In this document: piece after piece, positions 7,702 to 14,715 of the stretch
Numbering within the stretch: position 1 is the first letter of the stretch
Layout: each line of letters opens with the position of its first letter
From: Lentisphaerota bacterium
GTDB lineage: Bacteria > Verrucomicrobiota > Kiritimatiellia > JAAZAB01
DNA: 36,455 nt
Direction of reading: 5' to 3'
Assembly: GCA_016188985.1 (NCBI GenBank)
Contig: JACPGM010000100.1
Span: 1 to 36,455, forward strand
Notes under the pieces: model-generated
What the model was told of the DNA's origin: nothing
The model's database searches: none
The model's input: the letters and a program-made list of their open reading frames with translations, nothing else
Made by a program: the position numbers and the translations under genes

Positions 7702-8748
7702 TCAATACTTGCCATAGTCCCACACGGTTTCATACATGGCCAACACGTTTGCGGCCGGCATGCTGTTATCAACCTCGCCTGAGGCCGAAGCCACCAGCAA
7801 ATTGCCGGCGCCGCGGAAGCGGTCAATCAGGGCCCTGGTTTTTTCAGTGACAACTTTCGGCGTGCCGCGCGCCAGCACGTCCACGGCGTCAATACCGCCC
7901 GCCAGCGCTACGCGCGTTCCGCAGATCTCCTGGAAGGTTTCAAGCGTCATCCCGGCCGAGAGTTCCAGCGGATTGAAAGCGTCAATGCCGCAGTCCACCA
8001 GGCGTTGCAGCGCTTCGGTTACGTCGCCATCAGAGTGGAACAACACCTTCAAACCACGCCCATGCAGCAACTCAACCAAAGCCCGCAAATGCGGGTAAAA
8101 GAGTTCTTCCAGGATATAGGGCGGATAGAGCAATTTCCCCTTGAAGGCAATGTCATTCCAGCAAATGGCCACGGGGCCTAAATCCACTGGCGGCATGGTT
8201 TCGTTTTCCCGCAACAGTTTCTGAAACATGGCCTGATTCCAGCGCCGCGTCAGTTCGGGCTGGTCCATGTAAGCATAAACCCCCTGCTCGATATCGAAGG
8301 GCAGGATGGGGAAATAGGCGCCGACATGGATGTAGACCATGTCGCCGGCTGCGCGGTTGGTAGCCTCAACCTTCCGGCAAAAATCGCGTTGCGCCGCCGC
8401 CGATGGAGCCCAGGCCTCGGCAGCCTCAATCTCAGCATGCAATTGCTTGATCATGGCGGCTTCGCCGCGCAAGGGCTCAGGCGCCTTCCAGGTAGTCCAG
8501 CGTTCGATGACCTGCTGAACGCCGCCGGAGTGTTCAATCACGCGCGGCTCCTGTGGCGTAGCCGCCGGATGGCACAGGTCCAGGCAACGGCTGCAGGCGC
8601 GCACCACCGCCGCAAAATCGCCGGTGGCAATTCTGCCGGCGCCAAAGCGCTCCAGAATGCCATCATGAATCAGATGCTCGAAAATCGGCGCCCGGTCCGG
8701 CTTTTCGCCGCTCAGCACGGCCAATACTCTGTCGCGCTTGCTCCACAT
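7702..8748 (-). CDS. URO-D family protein
   Basis: A 348-residue URO-D-superfamily protein starting MWSKRDRVLAVLSGEKPDRAP, the classic N-terminus. Typical barrel segments follow: HVGAYFPILPFDIEQGVYAYMDQPEL, the core GLKVLFHSDGDVTEALQRLVDCGIDAFNPLELSAGMTLE, and CGTRVALAGGIDAVDVLARGTPKVVTEKTRALI. The HSDGD and INPLE-like motifs mark the methyltransferase-like or unknown branch. Most heme-type catalytic surroundings are not recognisable. The ATG at 8748 lies only 4 bases after the TGA of the FucI-like gene (8753-8755), so translation is probably coupled. Together with the FucI-like protein it forms a tight pair, suggesting the two act on one intermediate. Family sure, activity unknown. Confidence 0.85.
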   Translation of the reverse strand: MWSKRDRVLAVLSGEKPDRAPIFEHLIHDGILERFGAGRIATGDFAAVVRACSRCLDLCHPAATPQEPRVIEHSGGVQQVIERWTTWKAPEPLRGEAAMIKQLHAEIEAAEAWAPSAAAQRDFCRKVEATNRAAGDMVYIHVGAYFPILPFDIEQGVYAYMDQPELTRRWNQAMFQKLLRENETMPPVDLGPVAICWNDIAFKGKLLYPPYILEELFYPHLRALVELLHGRGLKVLFHSDGDVTEALQRLVDCGIDAFNPLELSAGMTLETFQEICGTRVALAGGIDAVDVLARGTPKVVTEKTRALIDRFRGAGNLLVASASGEVDNSMPAANVLAMYETVWDYGKY

Positions 8749-8752
8749 GGTG

Positions 8753-10129
8753 TCACCCGATACCCTTGATTATTTTGAACTCGTCCAGCGCCTCGGCCCA
8801 GCTCCCGGGCACTACCGCGACGTGCTGCGCCAGCGCGCCGCGCATAAATTCGGCGACGCTCAGGCCATCCGGTTTGAACAGGACCGAAGGATGTTGCCCC
8901 TCGCCCAGGCAGTCCTCGCACCAGGTCGGCGGATCGGCCGCCACACCTTCCGCGCAAGCCAGGCGATAGAGGCCATCGGCAGCCCCCGCGCTCCCGCGCG
9001 GCGCGGGACAAGTATGCGAGGCAAGCTTGCCCAGGCGCACAACCGTATAGGGACCGTTCTTAATCCGGCTGCAGCAGGCCAGCCCGGTCATAAATCCTTC
9101 AAACACCCGCACGCGCACGCCTTCGCGCAAAAAAGATTCCGGCGCAAACCCGCAGCAGCCAAACAAGATGGCATCACTCAAAACCTCATAGAACTCCCAG
9201 TAGGCGCTCATCTGGTCACTTAAGAAACCCAGAATGACCTGGCCCAGCAAACCGGGTATGTCATTCTCGCAGACATAATGATATTTCCCGGCCAGCAAGC
9301 AACCGACCAGGCACGGCGTGATGCCGAGATGCGCCGCTACACCGGTGGGGCATTTGATGCTTAAGCCCACGTAACCGCACTCCTGAGCCCAGCGGTCGAG
9401 CACCAGGAACATGGCGACAACCTTTTGCAGCGCTTCCGGCCGAGTGTTCCGGCCCTCGAAAACCCAGTTGGCCGTCAATTGCTCGATTTGTTGCGCTACG
9501 TCTTTCCGGTCAAGCGAATCCATTTCCTTTTGCAATTCAAGCATATCGCGGGACTCGACTTCCACGCCGAAGGTCTCATGCACTTCCTGGACATCGAAGC
9601 CCGTGGCCTGCAAACGCATGTCGCCAAAACCGATCATGAGCAGCTTGGCGCCCAACATTTTGCGACTGGCCGCCGCGGCGCGCAGAAAGGGCATAAAATC
9701 CTCTTCGGCAATGGGCGCGCCCGGAGCGGAGAAGGCATACTTGAACTTAATTTCATGGCGGCGCAGGATCGGCAAGGAAGCGCAGGCGCCCGCGGCCGGA
9801 GCAATGGAACGAATCAGGCCGTTGACTATCGGACTGCCCGGCGAATAAAGCACCATCGGCAGAACCGGGAACGCCCGGATAATCTGCAACAAAACGGCCG
9901 GCCGGGCCCAGGCCGCCTGCACCAGAAACAAGGCGTCAAACGGCTTCTCGGCGTGCTGCTTGGCCAGCGCCGTTATTGCCTGGAGTGAACGGCGTTCATC
10001 AGGTTGCAAGCCGGCGTCAACCACATCGGTAATTGATAGCTTCAGCCGTTCAACGGAAGCAGCCTGCTGCTCCGCGGCCACTTTTTCTGAATATCCCGGG
10101 TCACAAAGACCTATTGCGGCAATTCTCAT
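8753..10129 (-). CDS. L-fucose isomerase-like protein
   Basis: A 458-residue protein. The start MRIAAIGLCDPGYSEK at 10129 is chosen because AAGGAG lies 5 bases upstream and the strand IAAIGL is the natural N-terminus; a longer frame to 10324 reads through palindromic DNA. It has FucI/AraA-like alternation (FDALFLVQAAWARPAVLLQIIRAF, PVLPMVLYSPGSP, GAKLLMIGFGDMRLQATGFDVQEVHETFGVEVE). The second half is Cys-rich (GYVGLSIKCPTGVAAHLGITPCLVGCLLAG, CCGFAPESF, CEDCLGEG), more so than in true FucI. True fucose isomerases need Mn2+ held by Glu/Asp/His; the Cys richness suggests another metal or a changed reaction. Four bases separate it from the URO-D gene downstream. Confidence 0.75.
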   Translation of the reverse strand: MRIAAIGLCDPGYSEKVAAEQQAASVERLKLSITDVVDAGLQPDERRSLQAITALAKQHAEKPFDALFLVQAAWARPAVLLQIIRAFPVLPMVLYSPGSPIVNGLIRSIAPAAGACASLPILRRHEIKFKYAFSAPGAPIAEEDFMPFLRAAAASRKMLGAKLLMIGFGDMRLQATGFDVQEVHETFGVEVESRDMLELQKEMDSLDRKDVAQQIEQLTANWVFEGRNTRPEALQKVVAMFLVLDRWAQECGYVGLSIKCPTGVAAHLGITPCLVGCLLAGKYHYVCENDIPGLLGQVILGFLSDQMSAYWEFYEVLSDAILFGCCGFAPESFLREGVRVRVFEGFMTGLACCSRIKNGPYTVVRLGKLASHTCPAPRGSAGAADGLYRLACAEGVAADPPTWCEDCLGEGQHPSVLFKPDGLSVAEFMRGALAQHVAVVPGSWAEALDEFKIIKGIG

Positions 10130-10363
10130 GATGTCTCCTTCAATCTTTAGTTGCGACGTTTGAATTAGGTCCCGAAGTTTCGAGCCACAGGCAGATCCGC
10201 CCGCGGCAGAAAGCGCAACGCATACTTCAGTGTAGGTTTTACTGTAGCCGTCGGACGTTAGGCCGACGTCCGCGCGAGCCTGGCGTCTCGCGGTTACAAC
10301 ATTGTGGCCGCCAGACGAGTCCACGCCGTCACCGGCGCGGCTACCCGGATTTTATTCCCGTGC
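10130..10363. other. Intergenic region with palindromes
   Basis: This 234-base gap between the MttB-like and FucI-like genes has no convincing gene. Around 10250-10300 are two hairpins: GGACGT / ACGTCC (loop of 7) and CGCGAG / CTCGCG (loop of 8), preceded by GTAG at about 10245. It may be a degraded member of the GTAG-footed palindrome family. The AAGGAG at its left end serves the FucI-like gene. Confidence 0.5.
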
Positions 10364-11842
10364 TTATTGCAACACGCGTTGTGCGCGATTTACGACCTCG
10401 TCAATTGCCCGGCTGCGCTCCTCGTCAATCTGATAAAGATCGTCGCGATTCCAGATGGCCTCAAGTTTCTCCTGCGCCGCGGCCACCATATCCTTTTTTC
10501 GTTCCGATTCAAGTCCGGTGGGCATCGTGCGATCCCACAATTCGGGCAACCACAAGTTCCGGCGAAATTTCTTTAAGGTATGCGCGTGGGATAGAAACTC
10601 CCCGCCGATGCCTACTTCCTGAATAACGCTTAAGGCCAGGGTTTCAGCGCTGATGTCAAGATTGGCTGTCAGGCGCCGGATATATTCAGCCAGTTCCAGA
10701 TCAATAAGCGCCTGCACCGGCGAGAAACGCTTCCCGCCGGCCAGCAATCCTACAGGAAAGTTATAGCGTCCCTGGCGCGCCGCCATTTCCATCTTCAGCG
10801 CTTTTTCGGCGGAGGCCTGCGCGCCCGGATACTTGGCATCAATGTAGCCCGTGCCGATGGCCAGGTCCTGGCCATAGAACGTGTCGTAGAGCTGGGCGAG
10901 GCCGGCATCCTGCAACAGAACTTCCGGGGCTGAGAAGCTGGCGGCGCCTGTCGCCATGTCCATGACGCCGCTGATCACGCCGCCACCTACGATCGCCTCG
11001 GGAACCGCCGCGTGCAGGCAAGCAAGCACACCCAGAATTTCGGCATTGGCCATGACCAGATTGGCCGCGGCGGAACAAGGGCAAGTGCCGCCGGTAATCG
11101 GCATCGGAATGATGGTGGCCGGCAAGCCGGCGCGGGCCAGCATCAGGAGGATGTGTCCATCTTCAGCGGGAAATTGGAGCGGCGCGATAGTTTCTTTGGC
11201 CGTAATGAAGCAGGGCGCGGCCAAGTAGGCCTCCCGGCTGCCGCGCACAATTTCGCCAATCTCGACCAGAAAGGCCAACTCGGTTTCGTTCCAGACTTCG
11301 GTGCTGCCGCATTTGGTGGTGTATTTGGCGACCAATGCCGCGGTTTTGATCCGCTGCATGGCGCCGGAAACCTTGCGGCCTTCGGCATCGGTGAGGCAGA
11401 CCACCGGGTTGCCTACAAACCCAACTGCGGGAAGCGCTTCGCCCAATTGCAGCAGCCGGATTAAATCCTGCTCCGTTGGCGGTCGGATCGCGTTGGTCTG
11501 CGGGTCGCAATATTCGATGCAAGCCCCGCCAAACTTGCAGCCCAGGGGCGGCGTCCAACGCGGGTTGGTTACGCCGTTCAAAAGGCGCTGCTTGCGGCCG
11601 GAAACAATTTCACGGCGCAAATAAGCCAGCGTCGCTTCAACCAGGCTCGGCGGAAATTTCACTACGCGCGTGCCACGGTCAACGCTGGCGCCGGTGCGCT
11701 CAAGCGGCTCGTGCAAATCAACGCAGTCTACCCGCAGTCCGGTCTGCTCCAACACCACCAGCGTCGCATTGTGGAGTTTGGTCAGTTGGTCAGGAGCCAG
11801 CGGCCCGGCCCACGACGCTTGCGCGGAAGTTTGGCGAGACAC
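10364..11842 (-). CDS. MttB-family (trimethylamine methyltransferase-like) protein, no pyrrolysine
   Basis: A 492-residue protein of the MttB superfamily. It shows PLAPDQLTKLHNATLVVLEQTGLRVD at the N-terminus, GGACIEYCDPQTNAIRPPTEQDLIRLLQL, and IIPMPITGGTCPCSAAANLVMANAEILGVLACLHAAVP in the barrel. The C-terminal segment is AEYIRRLTANLDISAETLALSVIQEVGIGGEFLSHAHTLKKFRRNLW. MttB itself has pyrrolysine encoded by amber; this frame is continuous, so it belongs to the non-Pyl branch whose studied members demethylate quaternary amines such as glycine betaine to a corrinoid protein. GTG at 11842 is chosen: it lies 2 bases after the stop of the aldolase gene with AAGG upstream, and the family similarity begins just after it. 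No corrinoid protein or reductive activase is in the window. Confidence 0.88.
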   Translation of the reverse strand: MSRQTSAQASWAGPLAPDQLTKLHNATLVVLEQTGLRVDCVDLHEPLERTGASVDRGTRVVKFPPSLVEATLAYLRREIVSGRKQRLLNGVTNPRWTPPLGCKFGGACIEYCDPQTNAIRPPTEQDLIRLLQLGEALPAVGFVGNPVVCLTDAEGRKVSGAMQRIKTAALVAKYTTKCGSTEVWNETELAFLVEIGEIVRGSREAYLAAPCFITAKETIAPLQFPAEDGHILLMLARAGLPATIIPMPITGGTCPCSAAANLVMANAEILGVLACLHAAVPEAIVGGGVISGVMDMATGAASFSAPEVLLQDAGLAQLYDTFYGQDLAIGTGYIDAKYPGAQASAEKALKMEMAARQGRYNFPVGLLAGGKRFSPVQALIDLELAEYIRRLTANLDISAETLALSVIQEVGIGGEFLSHAHTLKKFRRNLWLPELWDRTMPTGLESERKKDMVAAAQEKLEAIWNRDDLYQIDEERSRAIDEVVNRAQRVLQ

Positions 11843-11844
11843 GT

Positions 11845-12660
11845 TTAACCTTGCAATTTGAAGGCGCGGACGGCCGCGGCCACCGTGCATTCGCCGTTCA
11901 GCACCGCGCGCACGGCCTGAATGAAACGCGCTGGCGCGCGTGATTGAAAAATGTTGCGGCCGAAAACAATGCCGCGGGCGCCGGAGTGCGCGGCATCCCG
12001 GGCCAACCGCAGGGCGTGGGCGTCGGTCGGCATCTTTTCCGCGCCAAGGACCAGGATCGGCACGGGCGTGGCGGCCACAATTTCCTCGAACCTTGGCCCG
12101 GTATAAAAGGTCTTGATCAGGTCAGCGCCAAGCTCGGCGATTGCCCGGCAGCCGATTTTGATTGTCGTGTGCAGCGCTTTTTTCGACATGCTTTCCGTCG
12201 CCGCCGGAAAATATTCACCCACGATCGGAATGCCGAGCTGCTCGGCCTGCTGCACGTATTGGCTGAAAAGGCCGGCGTTTTCGGCGTCCACTTGTTCGCT
12301 GCCGGTATTAAGCGCCAACGACGCGAGCACCAGGTCGGCGCCTTTCGCCAGCGCTTCGGCCACGCTCAGCATCCGGGCATGGCGGCTCTCTGAATAGCGC
12401 CATTGGAAGCAATAGGTGGAATTCCAGGCTAAGCGCGTGATCACGGTTGGGGCCGGCGCGGCGGCCAGATGTTCGGCCACATGCCGAATCATTCCGGGCA
12501 GCAGCAAGACGGCATCGGCTTTGACCAGTTGCTCGGCGGTTCGGGCAGGATTCTCCAACCCCGGGATGGGACCCATAAACGCGCAGTGATCCATGGCCGC
12601 CACTACCAGCTTGTCCGCGCGCAAAAGAAACCGTTTCAGCCGAAACTGCTTGCCATTCAT
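11845..12660 (-). CDS. Class I DhnA/FbaB/LsrF-type aldolase family protein
   Basis: A 271-residue TIM-barrel aldolase. Key features are LVVAAMDHCAFMGPIPGLEN at the N-terminus (the D-H-G-like segment of DhnA/LsrF), GADLVLASLALNTGSE near 108, PIVGEYFP near 145, and the Schiff-base strand GADLIKTFYTG with Lys183. The phosphate-binding end is GARGIVFGRNIFQS near 228. Such enzymes cleave or form C-C bonds in phosphorylated keto-sugars or act as thiolases in AI-2 breakdown. A strong AGGAGGAG lies 5 bases before the ATG at 12660. The stop overlaps the leader of the MttB-like gene (2-base gap), pointing to coupled expression. It is the likely C-C cleavage step of the locus. A 197-bp MITE lies upstream. 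Confidence 0.85.
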   Translation of the reverse strand: MNGKQFRLKRFLLRADKLVVAAMDHCAFMGPIPGLENPARTAEQLVKADAVLLLPGMIRHVAEHLAAAPAPTVITRLAWNSTYCFQWRYSESRHARMLSVAEALAKGADLVLASLALNTGSEQVDAENAGLFSQYVQQAEQLGIPIVGEYFPAATESMSKKALHTTIKIGCRAIAELGADLIKTFYTGPRFEEIVAATPVPILVLGAEKMPTDAHALRLARDAAHSGARGIVFGRNIFQSRAPARFIQAVRAVLNGECTVAAAVRAFKLQG

Positions 12661-12736
12661 CGTGCTCCTCCTGTGGCCAGTGCGCGGTGGTCCTTTTTAG
12701 ACATTGCGCAATTGGCGGATTATTGTTTAACCGAAC

Positions 12737-12933
12737 GTAACTGCTCAGGTCACCAAGAAATGAAACTACGAAATACGCGAAAGGCGCGAAAATGGGAATG
12801 GAAATTACACTCAAGTTTCGCGTATTTTGTGCGTTTCGTAGTTCCCGCCAGAGGCGGGTCTGCCTAAGGCATGATCCACCTGAGGCGGATCCGCCAAGGC
12901 GGAAATTGTTTTCTCAGATAGCTGAATAGTTAC
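12737..12933. mobile_element. MITE copy 1 (TIR GTAACTGCTCAG, 8-bp TSD AACCGAAC)
   Basis: A 197-base non-coding element. Its left end is GTAACTGCTCAG (12737-12748) and its right end CTGAATAGTTAC (12922-12933), inverted with 10 of 12 matches. It is flanked by exact 8-base direct repeats AACCGAAC at 12729-12736 and 12934-12941, the mark of transposition. Inside are GC-rich palindromes (CCGCCAGAGGCGG, CCGCCAAGGCGG and around). The same interior occurs inverted at 16115-16367. It has no transposase, so an enzyme elsewhere must have moved it. Confidence 0.9.
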
Positions 12934-12959
12934 AACCGAACTACTGTTCAACCCCTTTC

Positions 12960-14105
12960 TTATCCTACGACGATCGTCTGCCGCTCGGCTTGCGAGCGCA
13001 ACGCCGCTGTAAAGAGCGCGTGGCTCAGCGCCGTTTCTTGCGGCGTGACACAACCCGCAAATTTTTTGAGCGGCCGGCCTTCGGTCAACTCGTAAAGAAA
13101 GGCCGCCCACATCTGCAGAATGGAATCGGAAAAGCCGAACTCGAAGATGCCGCCGGTGATCGTCTTGAAAGCGGTCTCCTGGCCCATGTCCAGGTGTTGC
13201 CAGGCCTGCTCGCCACCATGATATTCCAACACTTGCAGTAACTTCGGATTTTTCGTGGAAAACCGGGCGGAAGCCTTGGCGCCCAGGATTTCAATGCCCC
13301 AGGTATTTTTCTCGCCCGGGGCAATCCGGTGGGTCTTGAGCGTCAGCGGAAAGAGCGCGCCGGCCACAGGGTCGAGCGCTTCGCATAAGAGCGTGGCATT
13401 GTCCCAGGTCCGGCAGGGCGCGCGGCCGCCCCGGCCGTCCGGGCGCTCTTTGACGATATCGGAGAGAATGGCCCGCACATTTTTGGGAATCCAGCCGGCA
13501 CGGAAGGGCACGTGGCAGACGTGCATACCCAGGTCGCCCAGACAGCCGTATTCGCCGTTAATTTCAATCTGGCGTTTCCAGTTGAGCGCCTTGGCGGGGT
13601 CAAGATCGCTGGAATGGAGAAAAAAATTGTTGACCTCGATAATCTGGCCGAAGGCGTTTTTTTCGATCAGGTCGCCGATCCGCTGGGCCGCAGGATAGAA
13701 AGGAAGTTCCGAGGAACAGCGCACAAAGACATTGCCGTGAGCATTGGCACACTCCAGGATCGTCCGGTTGGCTCTCTGGTCAATGCCGAAGGGCTTTTCG
13801 CCCATGAGATGTTTGCCGGCCTGGATGATGGCGGTATAGAGCTCGGCATGCAAGTTATGCGGGACCGCGCAATAGACGGCTTCCACGGAGGCCTCGGCCA
13901 ACAGCTCGCGGTAGTCAGCGGTAAAGCAGCGGATCGCGGGAAAGTTCTGCCGGTACCAGGCAAGCACGGCCGGATTTTTGTCGCAGACCGCCGTAAGTTC
14001 CGGCCGGACCAGCATTTCCGGCAAGTGCGCCCAGCGCGCTATGGCGCTGGCGAACTCCCGCCCCATCAACCCGGCCCCAATAATCCCGAATCTGACTTTT
14101 TTCAT
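12960..14105 (-). CDS. Gfo/Idh/MocA-family oxidoreductase
   Basis: A 381-residue dehydrogenase starting MKKVRFGIIGAGLMGREFASAI (Rossmann GxGxxG), then LTAVCDKNPAVLAWYRQNFP, VEAVYCAVPHNLHAELYTAIIQAGKHLMGEKPFGID with an intact EKP catalytic motif, and GCLGDLGMHVCHVPFRAGW in the substrate domain. This copy therefore keeps the Lys that is changed in the copy at 3422. The start at 14105 is preferred over an upstream ATG at 14132 because similarity begins at MKKVRFG; no strong Shine-Dalgarno is visible, and the leader is a run of A residues from the repeat zone. Members oxidise sugars, amino-sugars or inositols with NAD(P). It lies downstream of an aminotransferase, so a keto intermediate passed between the two is possible. 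Confidence 0.87.
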   Translation of the reverse strand: MKKVRFGIIGAGLMGREFASAIARWAHLPEMLVRPELTAVCDKNPAVLAWYRQNFPAIRCFTADYRELLAEASVEAVYCAVPHNLHAELYTAIIQAGKHLMGEKPFGIDQRANRTILECANAHGNVFVRCSSELPFYPAAQRIGDLIEKNAFGQIIEVNNFFLHSSDLDPAKALNWKRQIEINGEYGCLGDLGMHVCHVPFRAGWIPKNVRAILSDIVKERPDGRGGRAPCRTWDNATLLCEALDPVAGALFPLTLKTHRIAPGEKNTWGIEILGAKASARFSTKNPKLLQVLEYHGGEQAWQHLDMGQETAFKTITGGIFEFGFSDSILQMWAAFLYELTEGRPLKKFAGCVTPQETALSHALFTAALRSQAERQTIVVG

Positions 14106-14112
14106 ATTTTTT

Positions 14113-14200
14113 TTTGCCACAAAGATGCACAAGATTCACAAGACTAATTTCAATCCAGAATATTTGCCACAAAGATGCACAAGATTCACAAGACTAATTT
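14113..14200. repeat. Tandem 38-base direct repeats (50-base period) at the 3' end of the GxxExxY gene
   Basis: Positions 14113-14150 and 14163-14200 are identical over 38 bases, beginning TTTGCCACAAAGATGCACAA and ending AGACTAATTT. Each is itself made of CACAAGA-like units of about 9 bases. The second copy covers the last five codons and the stop (14186) of the GxxExxY gene. The motif recurs inverted beyond the gene's 5' end. Confidence 0.92.
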
Positions 14201-14563
14201 TTTTAGCTGCAGTTTTGACGCGCCATAATTGATCAACAATCCATGACGCATTCGTGATGCGCGCAAATATCCCAGAATCTGGGCTATATGATCATCCGCT
14301 AGATTCTGGCACGCTTTTATTTCAATGATTAACTCTTCTTCGACCAGTAAGTCGGCAAAGTAATCGCCCAGGATGGTCCCGTCTTCATCAAAAACTTTCA
14401 AAGGATATTGCTGTTGAACATTTATTCCTTGCTTGCTCAGGCGATGAGCCAAGGCATTTTCATAGATCTTTTCCAAATGCCCATGCTTCAAATAGGCATG
14501 GATAGCCATACTTGTTGCACGGACACGGTCGCATAGCGCCATAACTTTTTGATCGTTAATCAT
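14186..14563 (-). CDS. GxxExxY family protein (PD-(D/E)XK nuclease-like)
   Basis: A 125-residue protein with the family motif exactly placed: GHLEKIY (Gly28, Glu31, Tyr34). A PD-(D/E)XK core follows: GDYFADLLVEEELIIEIKA with Asp71 and Glu81-x-Lys83. The family is widespread, often multi-copy, and has no settled function; the fold predicts a metal-dependent nuclease. The ATG at 14563 has AAGGAG 6 bases upstream, lying in a GCACAA-type repeat. The last residues (KKLVL) are encoded by the flanking repeat. The gene has been inserted between two catabolic genes unrelated to it and is bracketed by inverted GCCACAAAGATGC arms, so it looks like a mobile or repeat-associated cassette rather than part of the pathway. 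Confidence 0.9.
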   Translation of the reverse strand: MINDQKVMALCDRVRATSMAIHAYLKHGHLEKIYENALAHRLSKQGINVQQQYPLKVFDEDGTILGDYFADLLVEEELIIEIKACQNLADDHIAQILGYLRASRMRHGLLINYGASKLQLKKLVL

Positions 14564-14606
14564 TTGTGCTCCTTGTGCGTCCCTGGCCTGCGGCAGGGCA
14601 GGCTTT

Positions 14607-14715
14607 GTGGCTAATTTTTTAAATCCTTAGCCATGCGTATCTTGCGCATCTTTGTGGCTATTTTCCAAATCCGAATTCCTTAATATGTGCATCTTTGTGG
14701 CTAATTTCCGAATCC
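14607..14715. repeat. Inverted-orientation CATCTTTGTGGC repeats upstream of GxxExxY gene
   Basis: The unit GCATCTTTGTGGCTA occurs at about 14646 and 14689, and a partial CTTTGTGGCTAAT at 14613. The span 14639-14658 (ATCTTGCGCATCTTTGTGGC) is the reverse complement, with one mismatch, of 14116-14135. The last unit overlaps the aminotransferase stop codon (14701) and its final GFGN codons. Confidence 0.85.

Noticed and set aside
10364-11842. Pyrrolysine-containing MttB
   Set aside because: The reading frame has no in-frame amber codon.
14113-14200. CRISPR-like repeats (38-bp repeat, 50-bp period)
   Set aside because: Only two units, a 12-base spacer, overlap with a coding end, no cas genes, and inverted copies nearby; this is a repeat cassette.
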